From contig JAMPBC010000010.1 of assembly GCA_023666905.1 (NCBI GenBank), positions 1 through 41,437 of the forward strand: a stretch of DNA of 41,437 bases. Reading direction: 5' to 3'. Within the stretch, counting starts at the first letter, position 1, and the number at the start of each line of letters is the position of its first letter. Below are positions 12,551 to 19,593 of the stretch, piece after piece. The stretch comes from Bacteroides sp. (lineage in GTDB: Bacteria; Bacteroidota; Bacteroidia; Bacteroidales; Muribaculaceae). Under the pieces are notes generated by a model. It saw nothing but the letters and a program-made list of their open reading frames with translations, had not been told where the DNA came from and made no database searches. The translations under genes and the position numbers were made by a program.

Positions 12551-13861
12551 ATGCCCCAACTGTTCACCACACTGCTTGTTTGCCTGTTGTCCGTAACCTC
12601 TACCGCTGCCGCCGGATTTGCCGGCTGGTGGAGCACTAATGTAGAGGGGATTCCCATCACAGTGCACCTCACCGACACCCCCGAGGGCTTGAAGGGTGTG
12701 CTTTACAGCCCCACGCAAACGGCCGACTCCATAATAATTGACCGCATCAGCGCCAAAGCCGACACCTTGTCGCTCCACTCATCGGCCATAAAAGCGTCGT
12801 TTAAAGGGGTTCGGAAAAACGATTTGATTTCGGGTCATTTCCGCCAGGGAGGGATGCGGGTTCAGGTGTCGTTATCTAAATCAGCCGAGGAATCAGCCAA
12901 AATGCAACGGCTTCAGACACCGATGCCTCCGCTGCAATATTTCACCGGGGAGGTGCGCGTGCCGATTGACAGCACCTATCTTGCAGGAACTCTCACCTTG
13001 CCTGTCAACGGAATGCCGGCGGGGACTGTGGTGTTCATCACCGGCTCGGGCACTCAGGACAGGGACGAGACCATTGCGGGACATAAACCGTTTGCCGTGA
13101 TTGCCGACATGCTTTCGCGTGCAGGCTGGGCTACACTGCGCTGCGACGACCGCGGGGCCGCCGGCTCAGCTGCGGCCAAGCCTCTGATTTCGTACACCGA
13201 CATGGCAAACGATGTGCTGGCCCAAATAAACTTTGTGAACTCACAGCCGCAGCTCGCGGGCAAACCCGTGGGGCTTTTGGGACATAGCCAGGGCGGAAAC
13301 ATTGCCTTTGTAACGGCCGCCAATTCTCCGGAGCAAGTGGGCTTCATAGTTGCCCTGGCCACACCGGGAGTGAAAGGCTCGGAGATACTTGTTCGACAGA
13401 ACGAGATGCTCATTGGACCGTATCTCACACCAGCAATAAGCGAACGGCTTCACGCGCTGTTCAGCCTCATAGCTTCCGACAAACCGGCAGCCGATATTCG
13501 CGCTGAAGCAGCCACTCTGGCCACCGGCCTGATTCCTCCCGCCCAAATTGACAACACGCTCAACGTGATGCTCTCCGACGCCTATCGTGAGATTGTGAGA
13601 CATGATCCGGCAGCATTTATGGCCCGCGTAAAATGCCCGGTACTTGCCATAAACGGCAACAACGACATGCAGGTGGATGCCTCGCAAAACCTTCCGGCAA
13701 TCGTAGCGGCCATTCCCGGAGCCGTCACAAAATCTTATCCCGGAATAAACCATCTGATGCAACCCTGCACAGCCCCCACCCTCAATTACGCTGCCTCGAA
13801 CATCACCGTAGCTCCCGAAATTCTCAAGGATATTGTGGAGTTTCTTCTGACGTTGCAATAA
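12551..13861 (+). CDS. Secreted alpha/beta hydrolase (serine esterase/acylhydrolase-like)
   Basis: This 436-residue exported hydrolase starts with a signal peptide (MPQLFTTLL to TSTAAAG, about 1-20). A small N-terminal beta domain (about 20-110, resembling those in Bacteroidetes serine hydrolases) precedes an alpha/beta hydrolase domain. The catalytic triad can be read as S246 in LGHSQGG, D372 in INGNNDMQVD and H401 in PGINHLMQ. The oxyanion region is FITGSGTQDRDE near 160-171. The substrate is unknown: the family includes peptidases of the S9/S33 type, acyl esterases and thioesterases. The ATG at 12551 is preferred over an upstream TTG because it opens directly on the signal peptide. A 27-base gap separates it from the histidine kinase, so the two may share a transcript. 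Confidence 0.85.
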   Translation: MPQLFTTLLVCLLSVTSTAAAGFAGWWSTNVEGIPITVHLTDTPEGLKGVLYSPTQTADSIIIDRISAKADTLSLHSSAIKASFKGVRKNDLISGHFRQGGMRVQVSLSKSAEESAKMQRLQTPMPPLQYFTGEVRVPIDSTYLAGTLTLPVNGMPAGTVVFITGSGTQDRDETIAGHKPFAVIADMLSRAGWATLRCDDRGAAGSAAAKPLISYTDMANDVLAQINFVNSQPQLAGKPVGLLGHSQGGNIAFVTAANSPEQVGFIVALATPGVKGSEILVRQNEMLIGPYLTPAISERLHALFSLIASDKPAADIRAEAATLATGLIPPAQIDNTLNVMLSDAYREIVRHDPAAFMARVKCPVLAINGNNDMQVDASQNLPAIVAAIPGAVTKSYPGINHLMQPCTAPTLNYAASNITVAPEILKDIVEFLLTLQ

Positions 13862-13888
13862 AACAGAGGATTGCCACGTTAATTTGAC

Positions 13889-15091
13889 GTGAATATTTAC
13901 GACATCCGACGTTATGGCACATTTGCTTTCATGGTAGCCGTGGGAGCAGTGGTGGCTGTGTTTCTGTACTTTTCCAACTCGCTTGTGCGCGACCTTGCCG
14001 TGCAGGAACGTGCCAGAATGCAAATCTGGGCCGACGCCACCCGCGAGATTGTCAACGTTACGGCAATGCCCGGACATGACGGGAGCGACCACATCGACTT
14101 CCTGCTGAGCATAATCATTGCCAACACCAACATTCCCGTACTGATAACCGACGACGGAGGCAACATTGTGGACCACCGCAACTTCCAGTTGCCCGAACCA
14201 ATCGATTCGCTGAACCCGCAGTACATTTCGGCGGCTAACGAAGCCTATCTGCGCGGAAAGCTTGAGCAACTGAGCCACACCTCCAACGTGATTCACATTT
14301 CAATAGAGCCGGGGGTTAACCAGCACATTTTCTATGAGGACTCCACGCTACTGCGCAATCTGAGTCTGTACCCTTACATCCAGCTCATTGTGATGCTGGC
14401 CTTTGTTGCAGTGGTATATTTTGCCGTGAGCTCCTCAAAACGGGCCGAACAGAACAAGGTGTGGGTGGGTCTTTCAAAAGAAACCGCACATCAGCTCGGC
14501 ACCCCCATATCCTCGCTCATGGCCTGGATTGAACTGATGCGCGCCACCGACATTGACCCAGAAATGGTGACCGAGATGGACAAGGACGTAAAGCGCCTCT
14601 CCACCATAGCTTCGCGTTTCTCTAAAATCGGTTCCAAACCTCAGATGGAACCCACTGACCTCAACGAAGTGGTGAGCCATTCGGCTGAGTATATGGCCAC
14701 ACGCATATCCTCGCGGGTATCGCTCACCGTTACGGAAGCCACAGAACCGCTGGTGGTGAACATGTCGGAACCTTTGGTGGAGTGGGTTATGGAGAATTTG
14801 ATAAAAAATGCCGTTGACGCCATGGAGGCTCAGGGCGCCATTGACATAACCATGAGCCGCAGCGGCGGTTTTGCCGAAGTGCTTGTCAAGGACACCGGCA
14901 AGGGCATGTCCCGCAAAATGCGCAAAAATGTGTTCCGACCCGGATTCACCACCAAGAAACGTGGCTGGGGCCTGGGACTCACCCTGGCAAAACGAATAAT
15001 TGAGCAATATCACGGCGGCTCCATATCTGTGGTTGCCTCCGAGCCGGGTCAGGGCACAACATTCAGAATACAGCTTCCACTTTCAGCATGA
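13889..15091 (+). CDS. Membrane sensor histidine kinase, orphan
   Basis: This 400-residue histidine kinase has two transmembrane helices (about 11-28 and 155-175) that flank a periplasmic sensor region of about 125 residues. The cytoplasmic part has a phosphoacceptor H201 in SKETAHQLGTP, an N-box ENLIKNAVDAME, a G1 box DTGKGMS, an F-box FRPGFTTK and a G2 box GWGLGLTL. There is no HAMP domain: the second helix runs almost directly into the H-box. The start is a GTG at 13889, which opens directly on the amphipathic N-terminus and first helix. The stop overlaps the ATG of the HAD gene by four bases. No response regulator is adjacent, so its partner must be encoded elsewhere. The signal is unknown. 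Confidence 0.88.
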   Translation: MNIYDIRRYGTFAFMVAVGAVVAVFLYFSNSLVRDLAVQERARMQIWADATREIVNVTAMPGHDGSDHIDFLLSIIIANTNIPVLITDDGGNIVDHRNFQLPEPIDSLNPQYISAANEAYLRGKLEQLSHTSNVIHISIEPGVNQHIFYEDSTLLRNLSLYPYIQLIVMLAFVAVVYFAVSSSKRAEQNKVWVGLSKETAHQLGTPISSLMAWIELMRATDIDPEMVTEMDKDVKRLSTIASRFSKIGSKPQMEPTDLNEVVSHSAEYMATRISSRVSLTVTEATEPLVVNMSEPLVEWVMENLIKNAVDAMEAQGAIDITMSRSGGFAEVLVKDTGKGMSRKMRKNVFRPGFTTKKRGWGLGLTLAKRIIEQYHGGSISVVASEPGQGTTFRIQLPLSA

Positions 15092-15930
15092 GCACCCAAC
15101 TTTTCATAACCGACATGGACGGAACGCTACTGGGCGCTGACAGCCTTGTTTCCCCCACCTCTGCCCGCATTATTTCAGAACTCACATCCAAAGGCGCACT
15201 CATCACAGTGGCCACGGCACGCACTCCTGCCACCGTGGAGCCGCTTCTGGAACATGTAAGCCTCACTCCCCCGGCCATAGTGATGACCGGAGCCGCACTT
15301 TGGGACCGCTCAACCAAGCGTTTCTTAAATCCGAAATTCATGGACCCGGCCATGGCTGAGAGCGTGAAAAACATCTGCCATGCCCATGGGCTGAGACCAA
15401 TGACTTATACCCTGACACCTGATTTTGACAGAATTGAAATGTACGTGTGCGGCACTCCGCAGGGGCGTGAAAAAGCTTTCATTGCCGAGAGAAGCAATCT
15501 TGCCTTAAAGCAGATAAATTTTCTGAAAGATGGCGAGGAACTGCCACGCAGTCCGCGCACCATATTGATATTAGCCATTGGCCCTCTTGACAACATCAGC
15601 TCTGCCGCACGGGAATTGGAAAGCTCCACTGGTTGTTCCGTGTCGGCCTACCCGGATATTTTTGACCCGTCGACCGGGCTGCTCGAGGTGTTTGCTCCGG
15701 GCGTTTCGAAAGCCGGTGCCGTAATCGAGCTAAAGGAGATGTATGGAGCCGACGAGCTGACCGTGTTCGGTGACAATCTGAACGACTTGCCAATGATGCG
15801 CGTGGCCAACAAAGCCATAGCCGTGGAAAACGCCATGCCCCAAGTCAGAGCTGAAGCTACGGAAATAACAGGCCCTAACACTGCCGACTCCGTGGCCCGT
15901 TACATAGCCCGGACCTACCGCTGCGACTGA
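15088..15930 (+). CDS. Cof-type HAD-IIB phosphatase
   Basis: This 280-residue cytosolic phosphatase belongs to HAD subfamily IIB (Cof/YidA-like), which dephosphorylates sugar phosphates, FMN or related small phosphates. Motif I is TDMDGT with nucleophile D9 and acid/base D11. Motif II is the threonine in TVATART (about 35-41). Motif IV is VFGDNLNDLPMM near 228-239, which carries the Mg2+-binding aspartates. A C2-type cap domain occupies roughly residues 85-190. The real substrate cannot be told from sequence. The ATGA overlap with the histidine kinase implies translational coupling. The DXS-like gene follows after 55 bases. Confidence 0.9.
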   Translation: MSTQLFITDMDGTLLGADSLVSPTSARIISELTSKGALITVATARTPATVEPLLEHVSLTPPAIVMTGAALWDRSTKRFLNPKFMDPAMAESVKNICHAHGLRPMTYTLTPDFDRIEMYVCGTPQGREKAFIAERSNLALKQINFLKDGEELPRSPRTILILAIGPLDNISSAARELESSTGCSVSAYPDIFDPSTGLLEVFAPGVSKAGAVIELKEMYGADELTVFGDNLNDLPMMRVANKAIAVENAMPQVRAEATEITGPNTADSVARYIARTYRCD

Positions 15931-15985
15931 ACCGCCGGCCGCGGAGCATTGTTCACAATCATAGCCAACTTTCAAACATTTTCTC

Positions 15986-17716
15986 ATGACCAATATTGCC
16001 GATATAAAATCGCCCGCTGACATAAAAGGGCTTGATTTAACCGCGCTTGCCGATGTTGCCGAACAGCTTCGCTGCGCGCTTGTGAAAAAACTCGGAGCCC
16101 ATGGCGGACATGTAGGCCCGAATCTTGGAGTGGTTGAAGCCACAGTGGCTCTGCACTATGTATTCAATGCTCCCGAGGATAAGATTATTTTTGATGTGAG
16201 CCACCAGTCATATGTGCACAAGATGCTCACCGGACGCATTGCCTCATTCCTTGACCCCGCCAAATACGATGATGTGACCGGCTTCACCTGCCCTCGCGAA
16301 AGCAACTACGACCTATTTGAAATAGGTCACACATCCACCTCCATTGCATTGGCAGCCGGAATGGCTAAAGCCCGCGACCTTGCCGGGGGAAAAGAAAATA
16401 TGATTGCCTTTATTGGCGATGCATCACTTGGTGGCGGCGAAGCGCTTGAAGCACTTGACTTTGCTCCTACGCTTAACAGTAACTTCATTGTGGTGGTGAA
16501 CGACAATCAAATGTCAATTGCCGAAAACCACGGAGCCCTCTACGACCATCTTGCCCAACTGCGCGAATCAAACGGCACCTCACCGAACAACATTTTCAAG
16601 GCACTTGGCTACCAGTACATCTACGTGGCCCAGGGCAATGACCTGCACTCGCTCATTGAAGCTTTCAAAGCCGTACGAAACACCGACCATGCCGTTGTGG
16701 TGCACATAAACACCATGAAAGGCGAAGGGTTGCCTGTGGCCGAGGCCAACAAGGAAAAGTTCCATTTCTGCGCACCCTTTGACCTTAAGACCGGCGCACC
16801 GCTTTCGCCCGCACCGGCCGACACCTATCAGGACATTTTTGCACGCACCATGTTGCAAGCCATGCAAGCGAATCCGAATGTTGTCACAATCACAGCCGGA
16901 ACGCCGGGAGCTATTGGGTTTGGCCCGGAACGCCGCGAAGCCGCCGGAAAACAATTTATTGATGCCGGCATTTGTGAACAAGCCGCCACTGCCATTGCTG
17001 CCGGCCTTGCCAAAGGAGAGAGCCGCCCTGTGTTCGGAGTTTGCGGCACATTCATTCAGCGCGCCTACGACCAGCTTTCGCACGACATTGCCATAAATAA
17101 TCTGCCGGCTGTAGTGGTTGACTTCTACGGCGGCGCATTCGGGATGAACGATGTTACCCATCTGGGCTTCTTTGACATTGCCATGGTGTCCAACATACCC
17201 AACATTGTGTTCCTCTCACCGGTCAACGCTCAGGAGTACACAGCCATGCTCCAATGGGCCATCGGACAACGCGAGCATCCCGTGTTCCTGCGCACTCCCG
17301 GTGGAGCTGTGGTGAACACCGACCGACCGGTCAACACCGATTTCTTTAGCTACGATGTGGTTTCGCAAGGCAACGATGTGGCCATAATTGCTGAAGGAGC
17401 CTTCTTCCAAACAGGTGAAAAAGCAGCCGCATTAATGCGTCAACGCGGCCTGAATCCCACCCTCATCAACCCCAGAATCCTGTCGCAGCTCGACACCGCA
17501 TGCCTTGACACACTGAAAGACTATTCGACAGTGATTACGCTTGAGGATGGCATTGTTGACGGAGGATTCGGACAGAAAGTGGCAGCCTATCTGGGCTCGT
17601 CAAAGCCGCAGGTCAAGGTTCTCGGACTCAAAAAAGAATTTTTGGACCGCTACCACGCTTCGCAATTGCTGAAGGACAACGGCCTGACACCCGAACAGAT
17701 TGCCGCTTTGGTATAA
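15986..17716 (+). CDS. DXS-like thiamine-diphosphate enzyme (divergent 1-deoxyxylulose-5-phosphate synthase)
   Basis: This 576-residue enzyme has the transketolase-like fold of DXS, which condenses pyruvate and glyceraldehyde 3-phosphate. The ThDP/Mg site is G144-D145-A-S to N172-D-N174. The catalytic glutamate is E331 in GICEQAA, and FIQRAYDQLSHD is the usual DXS segment. It differs from housekeeping DXS in several places: DVSHQSYVHKMLTGR replaces DVGHQAYPHK, GDAS replaces GDGA, and the FYGGAFGMNDVTH segment replaces the RAGxxGxDGxTH loop. It is about 45 residues shorter than E. coli DXS. This matches a second clade of DXS-like proteins common in anaerobes, often annotated as DXS. I infer either a true but divergent DXS or a paralogue with another donor or acceptor. 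The gene converges on queE across a hairpin. Confidence 0.8.
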   Translation: MTNIADIKSPADIKGLDLTALADVAEQLRCALVKKLGAHGGHVGPNLGVVEATVALHYVFNAPEDKIIFDVSHQSYVHKMLTGRIASFLDPAKYDDVTGFTCPRESNYDLFEIGHTSTSIALAAGMAKARDLAGGKENMIAFIGDASLGGGEALEALDFAPTLNSNFIVVVNDNQMSIAENHGALYDHLAQLRESNGTSPNNIFKALGYQYIYVAQGNDLHSLIEAFKAVRNTDHAVVVHINTMKGEGLPVAEANKEKFHFCAPFDLKTGAPLSPAPADTYQDIFARTMLQAMQANPNVVTITAGTPGAIGFGPERREAAGKQFIDAGICEQAATAIAAGLAKGESRPVFGVCGTFIQRAYDQLSHDIAINNLPAVVVDFYGGAFGMNDVTHLGFFDIAMVSNIPNIVFLSPVNAQEYTAMLQWAIGQREHPVFLRTPGGAVVNTDRPVNTDFFSYDVVSQGNDVAIIAEGAFFQTGEKAAALMRQRGLNPTLINPRILSQLDTACLDTLKDYSTVITLEDGIVDGGFGQKVAAYLGSSKPQVKVLGLKKEFLDRYHASQLLKDNGLTPEQIAALV

Positions 17717-17731
17717 TGGATTTGGATATTA

Positions 17732-17756
17732 TGATATGAGCACTTAGCTCATATCA
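17732..17756. terminator. Hairpin between convergent DXS-like and queE genes
   Basis: TGATATGAGC (17732-17741) and GCTCATATCA (17747-17756) form a perfect 10-bp stem with a 5-base loop. It sits between two converging stop codons, so it could stop transcripts from both sides. Neither side has a proper T-run, so efficiency is uncertain. Confidence 0.55.
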
Positions 17757-17758
17757 AA

Positions 17759-18328
17759 TCAAGGTATATTAATAAGTTTATGCGTTTGAAGCGACAGCCG
17801 CCACTGCGGGTGTCGCTTCACATATTCAACCGCAGCGGCTACAATGCTACGGTTTTGTTCGGACAATCCGACATCGCACGGCTGCAGAAAATATTCGCCG
17901 GCGGGAATGGAGAGGAACGCTGCGGGGTCATAATCAGGTCCTGTGAACACCACTTTAAGCTCGTCAATATCATCGGCTACAACATCACCCCCTTCTTTGG
18001 GCGACACCACCAGCCAGTCGACCTTTGCGGGAAGTTTGCGCGTTCCGTTGCTCTCCACGTTTATCAGATAACCGGCGCGGTGAAGGGCGTTGATAAATTC
18101 GGCCGTTAGTTGCAGCGTGGGTTCACCGCCGGTGAGAATTACACGACGGGCCTCATACCGGTTTATTTCTTCCAAAATTTCCTGACAGGTCATTTCCTTG
18201 ACAGCGCTGTGGTTGGTGTCACAGAACGGGCATTTCAAATTACAGCCGGCAAAGCGCACAAACACAGCGGGAGTGCCTGCAAAATGGCCCTCGCCCTGCA
18301 AAGAATAAAAAATCTCGTTAATCTTCAT
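17759..18328 (-). CDS. queE: 7-carboxy-7-deazaguanine synthase
   Basis: This radical SAM enzyme of 189 residues converts 6-carboxytetrahydropterin to 7-carboxy-7-deazaguanine in queuosine biosynthesis. The cluster motif is C29-x3-C33-x2-C36 (GCNLKCPFCDT). The LTGGEPTLQ stretch (about 65-73) corresponds to the SAM-binding GGE motif. The N-terminal MKINEIFYSLQGEG is the usual QueE opening. Length is on the short side but in range. The start overlaps the 3' end of queD by 11 bases, and the two catalyse successive steps (QueD then QueE). queC and queF are not in the window. Confidence 0.93.
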   Translation of the reverse strand: MKINEIFYSLQGEGHFAGTPAVFVRFAGCNLKCPFCDTNHSAVKEMTCQEILEEINRYEARRVILTGGEPTLQLTAEFINALHRAGYLINVESNGTRKLPAKVDWLVVSPKEGGDVVADDIDELKVVFTGPDYDPAAFLSIPAGEYFLQPCDVGLSEQNRSIVAAAVEYVKRHPQWRLSLQTHKLINIP

Positions 18329-18656
18329 CTATCTGATATGACGCCACATTCGAAGCACTCTCTTCCACATCAACCCGGTAGCACCCCGGCACCTGTTCGC
18401 AAATCCAGCGGGCAATATTTTCGGCTGTGGGATTAAACGGCAGCAGCTCATTGAAATTACCATGATCGAGATAGGAATGAATCCTATCCTTTATGTGCTT
18501 GAAATCAACCACCATGCCATCGGCATTCAAGGTGCGGGATTTGCAGTGAACCGTCACAATCCAGTTATGACCGTGAAGGTTGGAGCATTTGCTCTCGTAC
18601 GACAGATTCAGCCGGTGGCAACCGGCTATCTCCATTTTCTTCTTAACGTAATACAT
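18318..18656 (-). CDS. queD: 6-carboxytetrahydropterin synthase
   Basis: This 112-residue enzyme of the 6-pyruvoyl-tetrahydropterin synthase family converts 7,8-dihydroneopterin triphosphate to 6-carboxytetrahydropterin, the step before QueE. Zinc ligands are H14 (CHRL), H28 and H30 (LHGH), and the catalytic cysteine is C24 in ESKCSNLHGHNW. The LDHGNFNEL segment (about 69-77) carries the second catalytic histidine, and PTAENIARWI the conserved glutamate. It starts 17 bases after the PorT-like gene and overlaps queE by 11 bases, so the three are likely transcribed together. No preQ1 riboswitch was recognised upstream. Confidence 0.93.
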   Translation of the reverse strand: MYYVKKKMEIAGCHRLNLSYESKCSNLHGHNWIVTVHCKSRTLNADGMVVDFKHIKDRIHSYLDHGNFNELLPFNPTAENIARWICEQVPGCYRVDVEESASNVASYQIDED

Positions 18657-18673
18657 TAAGCGCGGTGTGAATA

Positions 18674-19345
18674 TCAGAAATTGTAGCCCACTGTGATGTC
18701 AAACAGATTTGACTTCATCTTATAATCGTCCTTAACCTGGTCGCACATACCGACGGCACCTGAAACGGCACCATAGAAATGGTCCATGAACGTAGCGCCC
18801 ACGCCAAAACGCCATTTCACATCGGGGCGATTGAGCGGGCCGTCCTTTCCATATTCAGATTCGGAAACCGTGAGCGAGCTAACTTTCAAGTGCGATTTGG
18901 CCGACAAACCAAGGCAAAATTCAGGTCCGGTGAACAATGACAGTTGCAATGCCGGAAGCACCGTGAACTTATAGCCTACATTCAAAGGAAGTCTCAAGCC
19001 CCACATGCGCACCGATGCGCTGCTCGCCTTCAAGCCTGCCAGCTCGGGGTCAGAAGCAAAGGCACCGTTAACCGCATCCTTATTCATGGAATAAGTGTTA
19101 TAGTACAGCGAAAGACCCGGCTCGAAATACAGGTTGAAAAACATGGGCATGTTATAGACCACCCCGAAACTCAATCCGGAATTGTTACCGAAAACATCGC
19201 CTTTGAGCATTTTATTAAACTTCACGTCGCCGGGACAGGCTAATTCATAGGAAACACGAGCGCCCCAACGCGGACCCGCTCCAACGGCCTGCCGGCTGCT
19301 TGCCAAGCCAAGCACTAATGCAATGAACAAAACTACTTTTTTCAT
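18674..19345 (-). CDS. PorT-family outer-membrane beta-barrel protein
   Basis: This 223-residue protein has a signal peptide (MKKVVLFIALVLGLASS, cleavage near 20-23) followed by alternating hydrophobic strands typical of an eight-stranded outer-membrane barrel. It ends in an aromatic residue (DITVGYNF), the usual C-terminal barrel signal. It resembles PorT-family or OmpW-like barrels that are abundant in Bacteroidetes. No specific function can be assigned. It leads the likely operon with queD and queE, which is a chance-looking pairing functionally. Its promoter region is shared with the divergent galactan-locus sensor. Confidence 0.78.
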   Translation of the reverse strand: MKKVVLFIALVLGLASSRQAVGAGPRWGARVSYELACPGDVKFNKMLKGDVFGNNSGLSFGVVYNMPMFFNLYFEPGLSLYYNTYSMNKDAVNGAFASDPELAGLKASSASVRMWGLRLPLNVGYKFTVLPALQLSLFTGPEFCLGLSAKSHLKVSSLTVSESEYGKDGPLNRPDVKWRFGVGATFMDHFYGAVSGAVGMCDQVKDDYKMKSNLFDITVGYNF

Positions 19346-19363
19346 AGGACTCTGATTTTTTCA

Positions 19364-19371
19364 CAAAAATA
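19364..19371 (-). promoter_or_regulatory. -7 box of the PorT-like/queDE operon
   Basis: On the minus strand this reads TATTTTTG, a full match to TAnnTTTG, 18 bases upstream of the ATG at 19345. It predicts a leader of about ten bases. The -33 region is weak. Confidence 0.5.
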
Positions 19372-19448
19372 ACACATTTTTCAGGCCTTGACATCATGTA
19401 ATTGTTAAAGAATTTAAACGTTCCGTCGGCCGCCACATAATGGCGAAC

Positions 19449-19467
19449 TGTTGCCGCTTCGGCAACA
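19449..19467. repeat. Compact inverted repeat in the PorT/sensor intergenic region
   Basis: TGTTGCCG (19449-19456) and CGGCAACA (19460-19467) form an 8-bp stem with a 3-base loop, 11 bases from the first sensor half-site at 19478. No T-run follows. It may be a regulator site or an insulating hairpin between the divergent transcription units. Confidence 0.45.
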
Positions 19468-19477
19468 TGACCGCGAC

Positions 19478-19509
19478 CTGTCCGATTTGTTGCACACTTT
19501 GTCCGAAAC
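19478..19509 (+). promoter_or_regulatory. Candidate HTCS operator upstream of the sensor gene
   Basis: CTGTCCGATTT (19478-19488) and TTGTCCGAAAC (19499-19509) are direct repeats offset by 21 bases, two helical turns, as expected for an AraC-type dimer. The second copy is identical to the 11-mer at 23561-23571 before susC. Autoregulation of the sensor gene is inferred. Confidence 0.6.
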
Positions 19510-19534
19510 AAGGCTTCACAATACGGTTACACAA

Positions 19535-19566
19535 TTAGGCTAAGCTGCAATAGTTTAGTAACTTTG
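19535..19566 (+). promoter_or_regulatory. Promoter of the hybrid two-component sensor gene
   Basis: TTAG (19535-19538, 3/4 match to the -33 box) and TAACTTTG (19559-19566, full -7 match) are 20 bases apart. Transcription would begin after the alternative TTG at 19564, so the ATG at 19594 is taken as the start. Confidence 0.6.
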
Positions 19567-19593
19567 CAACATTACCAATCATCACATCACGCC

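Noticed and set aside
13241-14296. Minus-strand open frame spanning the hydrolase and histidine kinase genes
   Set aside because: It crosses two real genes and their spacer and has no recognisable domain.
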